A DNA stretch of 42,701 bases from a virus, in IMG/VR virus record IMGVR_UViG_3300008113_000275, positions 1 through 42,701 of that record; one strand, written 5' to 3'. This document shows, piece after piece, positions 1-10,800 of the stretch (its first letter is position 1; the number at the start of each line of letters is the position of its first letter). The notes below the pieces were generated by a model. It searched no databases and had not been told where the DNA came from. It saw only the letters and a program-made list of their open reading frames with translations. Both the position numbers and the translations under genes were made by a program.

Positions 1-427
1 GTTCAACGATTTGCAAACAGTCTTCTTGTGTTTTAGAAATAACATAGAGACTTATGTCTATGTTGTAAGGAACAGGTGCCATCATCTGTTCTCTTGTTGA
101 ATCTGTTCCCACGCAAACCATTTTGTTTAGTCTGCTAACCTTACGGGATGGGTCGTAGTTTAAGCCAGTGATTTCAAAGGAAAGTCTGGGAAACACACCA
201 TAGACGTTGTTCTCTAAAGTTGGATCGGAGTCAAGACGAACTAGCCATTTTTCTTTTGGAGCATATGCAATAGGAACATCAATAGTTTGAACCACTGTTT
301 CAGGTGGACCACCAGACCCACCTTCAGATTGCGTTGTTCTTTCAATTTTAATATTGCTGAATAGACTACCAAATGCAACGATAGTCTTTCTTAACACGCT
401 ATGATAAAATGTTTGATCTGGTAGCAT
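1..427 (-). CDS. 15: Tail sheath stabiliser / tail terminator gp15, N-terminal part (3' end outside window)
   Basis: In T4-like phages gp15 caps the finished tail and stabilises the contracted or extended sheath before the head is joined. The reading frame starts at an ATG at 427..425 and stays open to the window edge, giving 142 codons. The start FYHSVLRKTIVAFGSLF and the segment VPIAYAPKEKWLVRL match the pattern I know from cyanophage gp15 (a FYH..RK....FG.LF opening, then VP.AY.PK..FL.R), followed by FEITGLNYDPSRK. A GGAG lies 8 bases upstream of the ATG, inside the end of gp14, so the two are tightly coupled. Its place after gp13 and gp14 is the T4 order, which supports the call. The C-terminal half cannot be judged. 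Confidence 0.86.
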   Translation of the reverse strand, partial: MLPDQTFYHSVLRKTIVAFGSLFSNIKIERTTQSEGGSGGPPETVVQTIDVPIAYAPKEKWLVRLDSDPTLENNVYGVFPRLSFEITGLNYDPSRKVSRLNKMVCVGTDSTREQMMAPVPYNIDISLYVISKTQEDCLQIVE

Positions 428-429
428 TA

Positions 430-1137
430 TTAATCTCCGAATGGATTGTTAGCGGAGAAGTTTATTGCCTTAGCCTCAGCCTTAAATTTCATATTATCGC
501 CATAAGAAGTAGACTCATCCGTACCGTAGCTACCACCAAGAGGTAATCCGTTTTGTCCAAGCATTTTATCACCAGTTTCCAACAGCAAGCCAAACTCACC
601 ATAAGACTTTAGGTCTTCGAACAAATCAATATCTGGAATACCAGTGGAGATATCTTCTGAAGAGTACTGGAATAGTTCTACTTGCAACTTGTAGATATAC
701 AACTTACCCAACTGATAGAATGGATCTAAGTGGTCTGTGAATTTAATTTCAAACAGATGCTTAGTTAGCGGGAAGTAAAGTAAGTCGCCTTCGCATGGGC
801 GAGTAGGAATAATAGTTTGTCCAAATCGACCAACAAGTTGTTCCCAACGTCTACGTGCAACAGTGAACGTAGCTGATGTTTCATTGAACAAACCAAACTT
901 CTGAATAAAGTTACCTTGTCCAGCGTAGTCAGTTACGTTATCAAAGTACATCTCGATAGGATATGCGCTTTTAAATTTGCTTAGTCTATCTTCGCCAAGG
1001 ATCTCATCCTTAGCAAAAAGTGTTCTTGGAATATAATACATGTCTTGTCCGTAAATGGACAACGACTCAACGATCAAATCTTCAAGAAGATACTGTTCGT
1101 TTTTAGTTCCGTGGCTGAAGTAGACATTGCGTGCCAT
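430..1137 (-). CDS. 14: Neck protein gp14
   Basis: gp14 forms the head-to-tail neck with gp13 in T4-like virions. This 235-aa protein carries the family pattern seen in marine T4-like gp14: an N-terminal YLLEDLIVESLSIYGQDMYY segment (residues about 16-35), then a run of FTVARRRWE, RPCEGDLLYFPL and HLDPFYQLG. Length is close to T4 gp14 (256 aa). The stop of gp13 (TAA) is only 1 base from the ATG, so translation is probably coupled. Around residues 181-192 it contains LLLETGDKML, which resembles the LLLEDG-type motifs repeated in the large baseplate gene at the other end of the window. The C-terminal tail is polar and low in complexity. The start is the only ATG consistent with the conserved N-terminus. 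Confidence 0.9.
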   Translation of the reverse strand: MARNVYFSHGTKNEQYLLEDLIVESLSIYGQDMYYIPRTLFAKDEILGEDRLSKFKSAYPIEMYFDNVTDYAGQGNFIQKFGLFNETSATFTVARRRWEQLVGRFGQTIIPTRPCEGDLLYFPLTKHLFEIKFTDHLDPFYQLGKLYIYKLQVELFQYSSEDISTGIPDIDLFEDLKSYGEFGLLLETGDKMLGQNGLPLGGSYGTDESTSYGDNMKFKAEAKAINFSANNPFGD

Positions 1138-1138
1138 A

Positions 1139-1882
1139 TTATCCCATGAAGAAATCTAGAGGTGCTGACTTATTTAGAAGATCTTGCTCTAGCTCTGCCT
1201 GTTCTTCTCTACCTTCTTTGTAGATAGAATCACCATCAATGGTAACTCCACCTGGAAGTTGTAGCCCTTGGAATTTCTTTAGGTTTGTACCCCATTGTTT
1301 CTTGAACAATGCAGTTGTATAATGCTTTAACCATGGCTCGCCCCACATACGAGTAAACGTAGTTGGGTCGAGTGCACGGTATGCTTCTACTAAAATAAAT
1401 TGACCAACAGTAATGTCTTCACGCCAGTTAATGTCTAGGTGTAAACGACCTTGTAATCTATTGAAACGATATAATGGATGACCGTTTAACACCAAGTCTA
1501 GTAGAGCCAAGTGATTCATCACTGATTCGTAGTAGATAACTGAAGTGCTGGTCAAATCATACAAGTCGTTCAAACGCAATTGATATTGCAAGTCAAAGAT
1601 ACTGTTTGAAGAAGAAGTAGCAGCAACAATAGGTAATACACGAGTAACACCGTACACCAAATCTGGAATAGGAACGTACTGATTAGTGATATCAGTTTGT
1701 GTTACCTGATGCTTTAGATAAATCTTCTCAGTACCTTCATGGTGATAGATACGAAAGTATTCTACTGCCTCATCAATGCGATCTTCGAGTTGATCCTCGT
1801 CCACGTTGATTTCAAGAACTGGAGCACCCAGTTCTCTAAGGCAGTATTCCTTTAGACCTTCTCTAGATATAACAGCAGCCAT
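1139..1882 (-). CDS. 13: Neck protein gp13
   Basis: gp13 is the second neck protein that joins the packaged head to the tail. I place the start at the ATG at 1882 (MAAVISREGLKEYCLRELG), giving 247 aa. A longer frame reaches 1960, but the extra 26 residues are out-of-frame with and overlap the end of the upstream giant gene, and they do not look like gp13. AAGGAAAAC lies just upstream of the chosen ATG. Family features include SREGLKEYCLRELGAPVLEIN near the N-terminus, VKHQVTQTD-like LKHQVTQTDITNQYVPI, KHYTTALFKKQWG, LQLPGGVTIDG and a C-terminal LDFFMG. These match cyanophage gp13. It is followed directly by gp14. Confidence 0.9.
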   Translation of the reverse strand: MAAVISREGLKEYCLRELGAPVLEINVDEDQLEDRIDEAVEYFRIYHHEGTEKIYLKHQVTQTDITNQYVPIPDLVYGVTRVLPIVAATSSSNSIFDLQYQLRLNDLYDLTSTSVIYYESVMNHLALLDLVLNGHPLYRFNRLQGRLHLDINWREDITVGQFILVEAYRALDPTTFTRMWGEPWLKHYTTALFKKQWGTNLKKFQGLQLPGGVTIDGDSIYKEGREEQAELEQDLLNKSAPLDFFMG

Positions 1883-1892
1883 TTTGTTTTCC

Positions 1893-4800
1893 TTAAGCCT
1901 GTGATTCAGTCCATGACAAACGGCATGATGTAACAAACTGTGAAGTTGCGCTAACGTCACCAGTCAAACCGATGTAACGTAGACGTAGAGTCAACACGTC
2001 TGGACCGTCTGGGAACACACCGTTACCACCCATAATCGCATTACCCATAGTGGTAATCTCACGCAAGTCAATTGTTGTCAATGACTGAGCACGTTGGTTA
2101 GCTGGAGTGCTGTTTGTAGTTCCAGGTGGCACACGGAATGTAAAGATGGTAGAACCTTGGTCGATCGTATCAGCGATGTTATGGTAAACAACCTGAGACA
2201 ATGATGGGGTTGTGACACGTTTCCAATCTAAGTTATCCAAGTCAGCGTTAAGTACCAGAGAAACTTCAACCTCATGCGTAGACAATACATCAAGTGCCTT
2301 TAAGTTCAATTGCATGCGGTTAATAATCTCACGAGCACCAAGTACTCCTGGGATACCGTTATCTACTGATGGAGCCAAACGAACTGACAACAAAGGAATT
2401 GTTTTTGCCAAGTCCACGTTTTGCGTAACAGTGTATGTATTTGGTTGAGTTGCTAGTAATGGAGCGCTGTTAGTTCCTGATGATGGGCGAGCATTAATTA
2501 CCAACAAATTCTTCAGTATGTTAGATGTTGGGGAAACTCTAACCTGACGTAGATAAGGTTGCGAACCAATAGTAGCATTCGTCGGGTTGGCAGTTAATGT
2601 ACCAGCGTTTAAACCAGTTCCAGAAATGGCAGAGTTCGCACCAATAGAGAAGTATGAGTCAGCATGAGTTGTAATTTCAATTGCATAACCAATCTCACCA
2701 ATCAACTTACCACCGTTGTTGTAAGCGTACCATTTGTCAACTGCAAATACAGTTCCTGTACCAGCTGCGATAGCACTTGCTGCAACAGAAGTAGCAATAA
2801 AGGTAGTATTAACAGTATTCGCACTAGCACCATAAGTTGTCCAGGTTGTTGTTCCAGTAGTTGCGATGGTATATGCACGACCAATTATCAACTGGTTTGC
2901 AGTTAATGGATTTGATGGTGCAGCTGGAGTTCCTGCGGTAGTTACAGAAATGCTGGCGCTGGCACCTGTTGCAGTTCTAATCTGGTTGGAGGTTGCGGAG
3001 AACAAGTATGCCTTGTCATCATCAAAACCACCGTCCATAATAACAGAAGTACCCCAGTGTGCCAACTTAGGAATAAACGTAGGAGTGGTTCCAGTGTTCA
3101 CTTCATAACGAGCAGGTAGGTTACCAGAACGTAGATACGCTTCTGTCTGTAAGTTGTTATGTATTAGTTGGTGGACGTAACGAACAACACCATCAGTTGT
3201 CTTGAAACCAAAACGAACCTTACCTGCACCGTACCATGAGTAGTCGATGTAAGCCATTTGAATAGCATACTTATTTAAGTTGTATCCAGTTGGACCAGAT
3301 CCGTTACATGGATCTAGATTCCACTGAGATTGTGGAATACGAACATCTTGGGTTTTACTTACAACAACGTTAGTTGCTGTCACACCTCTATAAGAAGGTT
3401 GTACGTAGAACTGTGAGTTATTTGTAATCTCAATAACTTTGTAAGACATACCTCTAATAACAACAGAGTCGCCAGCTGTAATCTCAGTTAGGTATTGAGT
3501 ATTTAATCCAGTAATAACGTTGCTGTTAAATGTAACAGTGGCAGTTCCACCTAACTGAGTTGTTGAATTTCTACGGCAAACGCTTAACGTGCTACCATCA
3601 TATTCAAAGTACAATCCATTTTGTCCGTCAAACAAGCCACATGCGATTGTCGCACCACTCCAGCTGTTTACATAGAAGTTTGGACGTCCAGTAGATGTAT
3701 AGGTGAAGTAACTGCTGGTGCTAATTGTAAACGAGTAATCATCAATAATATTACTAATGGTAAAACTACTATTGTAAGCACCAGAACTATCTCCAGAGAT
3801 TGTTATCTGCAATCCAGCAGTACAACGATGCGGAACACGTGTTGTTATCGTAGCAGTATAACTACCAGAACCATTTCCTACGATTTGGTTAATCGGCACA
3901 GAAGGACTGAAGTTAATAGCGAATGATACTTGAATACCCTTACCAGACTGGTAGCGGAAGTACTTACGGGTCTGACGAATAACACGAGCATTTGGAGAAT
4001 CTGTAGCAATCAATTCAACACCACCATCATATGGACGGTGAATTGCAGAGCTATCAGCACGTAGCAACAAGCTAGACGTTACGTCATAAGTGTTGTTTGC
4101 TGGGAAGCCATGGCAGAAGATTGTGCTAACAGTAGATGCTGTTGTAGACGCTGGGAATGTTGCAATTGCAGCTGCTGCAACTTGTAGTGTTGCTGTAATA
4201 CTAGTTGAGTTGCTACCAGCGTTAGTAGCCACAGTTAGTGGAATGTTATCTATCAACGTACTGTTACCTGTACCAGTCAACACAATAACAGAACCCACTG
4301 GGAATGGACATGGCATTGGGAAGTTGATTGTTAGAGTAGTACCAACAACAGTGCTTACAGAACTGACTGGTAATTTGTACTGTTCTGCGATAGGTATAGT
4401 GTCAACCAAGTTCAAAACAGTACGGGAGTTTACAGTATTGATTGTAGACACACCAGTATTTCCTGGCACAATCAAAGATACAGTATGAGTACCGCTACCG
4501 CCAGTTGCAACAATCAAGTTAGTACCAGCAATTGCATCGTTATATGTTGGTGCCAAGTTAAAGTCGTTAGCTGAAGACCAGCGCACATAATAAATACCAC
4601 CGCTAATAAGACCAGTCGGTGTAGTAACTGTAGAACTCCAGCGAACAGACATACCTGTCATCATAAGATGACCAGCGCTAGTGAATGTTGATGTCACAAA
4701 CGTAGTGGTCTTAGGAGTAAAGACTGCAGGGTAGTTCCAGTAGAAGTTATCGCCAGACTTAAACGCTGTGGAGAAGTTGGTGTTGTTACCAATAATCTTT

Positions 4801-7800
4801 GTAGTACCAGCTGCAAGAACGATGTTACCCGCACCTTGGATAGAACCAACGACTGATGCTGCTTCAAACTGGTGGTTACCAGAACCCAAGAAGTTTCCAC
4901 TATTTAAGTTTAGAGGTATAACGACTGGGTTGGTAGCATTTGCCACGCTATCTGCAAGTCTAAACCAGTCTTCGGTAACTTTAATAATGTAGTAAGTATT
5001 ACCACTAACCAGTGGACCCATCGCTGTTCCACTTGTGCTGTATACAACAGGAGTACCAGTAATCAGTTTATGTCCAAGAGAGTAGATTGCATTCCAATAA
5101 AAATCTACGTTGACCTGTGGGTTAATACCCAAGACACGTTTTGGAATTAAAGCATTAGTTGGGTTATTCAGCGTAAACTTACTAGTGTTACCATCTGGAG
5201 CTACGTTGGAGATAGTGTAAAGACCATCAATAGCACCAGTTGTTACGCCAGTCGTTAAACTATGTGCAGTACCAGTACCTTCGTTGACAATGTCAACCAT
5301 TAGGGCTTCTCTTAGTGAACCTGTTCCAGTTGGTGTTCCAACAAATTTAACACGATCATCATCCAAGTTGTTTATCGCACCGTTTTGTGTCCAGAACAAA
5401 GTACATGTAGTTGCAGAAACCGCACGAACATAATAGAAACCACCGTTAGTTAAACCAGCTGGTGGTGTACTAGACAAGTACTGAACCAGACGACCAGTTG
5501 TAAATCCATGAGTGAGTGTAGTGATTACACCAGTAGAAACAACCATAGATGTTGCATTCTGTACAGGGTCAATTCCTATTGCATTAGTTGACCAGCCAGT
5601 AGCAGTATCTGCCAGATGGAATCTATCTGTAGTAGCGTTAAATACAAACTTGGTAGAACCTCCAGGTAAACCGCCAACTTCAGTACCACCACCAGTGGCA
5701 TATGTTACTGCAGTACCGTTATTTAAGCCATGCGATGCTTTAAAGATTGTGTCACCATTTACGTTTGCTGCACGTTTAGTGAAGTAGTGGTTGTTACCAA
5801 TAAAGTTAATCTTCGCACCCAAGAACCACACTCTACCTGCGTGGGTGCCTTGGTTGTATGCAGCAAACCCCACTGTGCTTAATGGGTCAGTAGCAGCAGA
5901 ATCCTTAAAGATATCCAATGCTGTTGTTGTAGTTGCTTTAGCGTAGTATACTTTGTTATCCCACAAATTATTATACCAGTCGTTGGCATCGCCAAAACCT
6001 TGGAAGTGAATAGGTACTACAGCACCAATTGGTACACCATGAGCAGCAGTAGTTACGTTAGCTTGAGAGTTACTTGTGAACGCTGTAATAGAAAGAACTT
6101 GCGGTGTAATGTTATGAATTAACTGACTAGCTGTACCGTTCGCAGAAACTGCACCGTTGGTACCAGTGTTAGCGTAAGTGAACGTATTGTATGTTGCTGA
6201 CAGAATAATAGCAGTAGCGTTGTTAAAGGTAGCGTCAGTAACGGAAGTTGCTTGACCGATAGCAACCTGAGTACCTTCTTTGAAACCATGAGGTACTGCA
6301 GTTGTTACCGTAGCAATGTTATTATCACGACGGATAGAAGCAATAGTTACAGAGTTAGAAGGGAATGTGTAAGTTACTGAGGTATCTGCGCCTGGAGTAA
6401 CAGCAGTAATAGAACCTTTCTTCAATGTAGTAGAAGGGATCTTTGTATGTTCCCAGTAATCAGCGATTTGTGCGCCAACCATCGGGAACACGCTGTTATC
6501 TCTGATATGAGCAAAGTTGCTTTCGCTTTGTAACCAGCTAGTGCCAAGCGCCAAGTTATCTTCATCACGAACAGAGTGTCCAGTGTCGATAACGATTTTG
6601 TTGGTAGGAGTGGTGGAGAATGATCCTGGTAGACCGCCTGGATTCATTACATAACAAACAACTGAAGTTGCTGGCGCAGTTCCAGATACAGCACCAACAC
6701 GAATGTCATATGCATTGAAGCGAGAATCGCCAATGTATGTTAATTCTGCAGTACCAGAATACTCGGTCGCTGTACCACTAGTATGTGTAGGCGGGACATG
6801 AGCACCACCTGCTGCAGCAGTGGTACCAGCAACCGATACGTTGTATAGATTATTACCATAATGAACCTTCTGGTTTAGGACATAAGTTTGTCCGATACCC
6901 CATGGAGTGCCCATCTTCAATGGTTGGTTATTGGTATCATAGAATTTAATCACGCCACCATGGTGTGCAACGTTGGCTAATAAGCTACCGCCAGTTGGTC
7001 GAGCAGCTGAAGTCCATGTAAAGGTATTTGTACGTGCTGTAATGGTTGGAACCACTACGTTACCAGCAACGTTACCAGCAACAGACCATGCAGCGCTAGG
7101 TAGCGTTAATGTTTGAGTAGTACCAGCTGCAGCAACTGCAGAAGTTCTCCACTGCCAGTATGCAGTGTCACGAGTAGTATTAAGTGCAGTGATTGTTTTA
7201 TCTGCAGTAGGGTTTGCAGTGTCAAGGTTTGCACCAGCTGCTGACGTAACTGCAAGAGCAATGCCAGTATCGCTTAATAGACGGAAACGATCTGTCGTGG
7301 CAGAATCAACCTGAAAGTATGTTCTATTGGTAAGACCAGTTGGTAAAGAAGCAGCGTTTTGTGCAGCTGAACCTTCCCAGAAAATTAAATCGTTGTTCTG
7401 GAATCCATGATTCTTAGAGTACCATGATCTTCCTCTTGCATATGGAATCTCGTTATTAATTGGAATAATATAACCGTCTGGTGTAGCACCAGTTAAAGTA
7501 ACATTCGAACCGCCACTTGTAGTAGCAGTATTAAGAGTTAGAATACTGGCAGAAGCAGCACCATATAAATCGAAACCAACGTTGTTAGTTTGCGTAGTGG
7601 CGATAGCATTATTCAATGGGTTAAGTAACTTAATAGTCAATATTCTTGTTGTAGTACCAGTGTGTCCAGTTACAATACCACGCACTTTATTAGTAACTCC
7701 CCAAGTATCAGTCCATTCGCCGAATGGAGAAACTTCAAATGATTGATATATGGTATTATTGTTACGTAAAACAATTTCATGCCCCTTAGGTGTATTTCTT

Positions 7801-10800
7801 AGACCAGTAGAGGTAAAGGTATTCGACAGACCAGAAGTATTAGAAGTAATAGTAAATTCTGCACCAACTTGTGTTGCGCTTAGTGTAATATAACTAGTGC
7901 CAAGAGTTTTAACATAGTAAGTAGTTCCACCGACTAAACCGCCCATACTAGCACTAACAGTAAATGGTTGACCAACAGTAAGACCTACTACGCTGTCAGC
8001 AAAATTTAATGTATTACCAGAAGTTGAAGTTCCAGTCACGATAGAAGTTACGTTTCCTGCACCTAAGAAAGTGGCAGCTGGGTCACCGCCACCGCCGTAG
8101 TAATATTGTGCACCTAATGCTGGCGCAAATGGACCAAATGACCAGCATGCTATACGTTGTGCAGTTGTGGTAGATAGAGTAACTGCTGCACCACCACGTG
8201 TGGCAGAAACAGTTAATGTAGTGGAATTAGGAATAGACGCTATGTAGTAATATGCACCACTGAATAAACCACCAACACTTTGGTTAAACACAATTAGCTG
8301 ACCAACTTTCATACCAGTTGTACTTAATACCGTAATAATATTTGTAGTAACAGCGGTACCAGTGACCATACTCATCGCACCTTCATCGAAGGATAACGAT
8401 AGAGTTGTGGCATCTTGTGCAGCTGAGGCGATAGTTCCAATGGCACCATCAACTTCACCATTATTTTGATTGAAGCTCGAAAAGTTGGCATTACCAGGAG
8501 CCGTATTAGTACCGTTTGTTTGACCATACGGAGGTAGAACAACCTGTGCTGTATGAGAATCTGAGTTGACGTTTCTTGCGTACAATATGTTGGATAACTG
8601 TGATGGTGTCCAGTTATTTGTGGAAGCAGTTGATCCACCAAATGCAGTAGTCCAAACCACGAATGGTTGATTGTCCTGAATTGCAGCATTTTGAGTATCT
8701 AAACACTGAAGATAGTTAGTTCCTGTTGCAATCTGATAGTCATAAACTCTTGATGCTGCCATGAAAGAGTGTGGACCAAATCTATCTGTAGCTAGTGGGA
8801 AACGAGCAGCAGCAGCTTGAACACCGAAGTTAACTGTTAAAGCAGTTCTACGTGCAGCTTGTGTTGTCAATACCGCTTGCGTTGTAGAATCCGTAATGAT
8901 GGTACCGATTTGAACAGTAAATGAGCCCACAGTAGCAGTACCCATAGCAACAGGGTTTGTGAGTGTTTTTGGTGTTGTTGAAGAGTCATTTACATTAGTT
9001 GTTTGGGAATCAGAAATAGTAATCTGTGTTGCCGATAAAACGTCTTTGACGTAATATACAGGAACTACACCTACGTTACCTCCACCAATACCACCCAACG
9101 AACCGTTGGCAGTACCAGTACCAGTACCAACACCAGTTGCAGTGAAGGTTACCCCAATCGTGTTACTTGCAGCACCAATTAATGTAAAGTTTGTTGTGCC
9201 GACGAAAGCGATTGTATATTGTTGCCCAATTGTAAAATGGCCAGCTGTAACTGTTGGACCTTGGATATGAGTGTCCAAGTATGGAGTGACTGCGGTACCT
9301 GGGACGAAACGAATCGCTGCACCTGGAACCATGTTAGTTGTCGCAGCAACAGTAACGATATTTCTTTGTGCACTTAATGTGCTTGTTGTTGTACCAACAG
9401 TTAATGGACGATTAATGATGTATGTTCCTGCACCACCAGTACCAGTGTTTCTTGCTACAATATATGTTCCCGAAGGAATATAACCATATTCTTCACCCAA
9501 ATAAGCGCCAACATCAAATGCAGTACCAGTGACAGTACCGCCAACAGTTAAAGTGTTTCCAGCGATAGAGTATGATGATGCAGTACCAGTTTGGTTAAGA
9601 GTAGCAGTACCAGTTGTGGTACTTCCGTTATAGAATCCTGGCTTAGTACGAATATAGTAAACGGTAGGAGCAGTGACCTGAGCACCAGCAATAGATAGAC
9701 CACCGTTCAAAACACCTGGATTATACAGGTATGGACGGTTATCACGTAGATAGTGCGCCGAGTTAAAATTCAATACGTTGAAACGTGTTGATGTAATATA
9801 GTTGGTATCTTGAATACCTTTTGACGTCCACAAGTCTGATGCATTCTTTCCAAGAGAAAAGAACAACGTTGGACGTGAAGCGCCAGCTGGTGAGAAGTTA
9901 AATTTATCTGCAGTCCAAGTATATGGATTAAACTTAGAAGTGTTGTCTAAGTCTAGAGAGTTAGCGCTATAACCGTTAACGCTACTGGTAGTTTCTGCAC
10001 CACGTTGTGTTCTAATGAATACTTGTCTTGACCATGCTTGTTCAGCGTCAAAGAATGAAGCTGCATTGATTGTTGCACCAAACGCTTCGTTATTGCGACC
10101 AATAACTTTAAAATCATAAGAAGATGCAGAATTACTTATCGGAGTAAATTTAATTAGTCTTGCATCAATTGTGTCGTTTTCGCAATCAAAAGTTAGTTCC
10201 CAGATAATTGTAGCTGCAGCACCGCCATCGTTCCACTCACGACCTTCCCATCTAATTCTCGTGCTAGTGGTAGTGGCAGACATGTATAGTTTCTTAAGGC
10301 GATGATCACCTGATACAAAATTAATACGAGGAACACCTACTTCATTGGAGCTGCTAACGAATGGACCAGTACCCACCAAGGTAATATCGTTTGTGAATGT
10401 CACTTGACCATCAGCATTAACCCAAACACGATCAAAAGTTTCATCAAAGATTTTAAACGGCATTGCTTCTGGGAACATAACACGAACAGTACCAAAGTCA
10501 ATACCGTTATTAGATCCTGGTGCTGTGTCACCATCAAGAATTAACGTCATACCAGCAATACCTGGATCTACAACACCAGAAGTACCAAAGGTAATAGATG
10601 CCTGATCGATATAACCACCACCATTAGGAGTAGGCGAATCATCAGTTCTTACAATAGCTTGCGTTTCTGTATAGATCAAAGAGATGACTAAACGAGAGTC
10701 GAATGTAATTTGTTGTGAAGTTAAGCTGTTCAGTAGAATGAACGTTGACCCAGTTGAAAATCCGTGTGGACCATTTGTTGTGATTGTAATGGTAGATGGG

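Noticed and set aside
1883-1960. A 26-codon N-terminal extension of gp13
   Set aside because: It overlaps the conserved end of giant A (WTESQA). The conserved gp13 start and a good ribosome site are at 1882, and the extension is not gp13-like.
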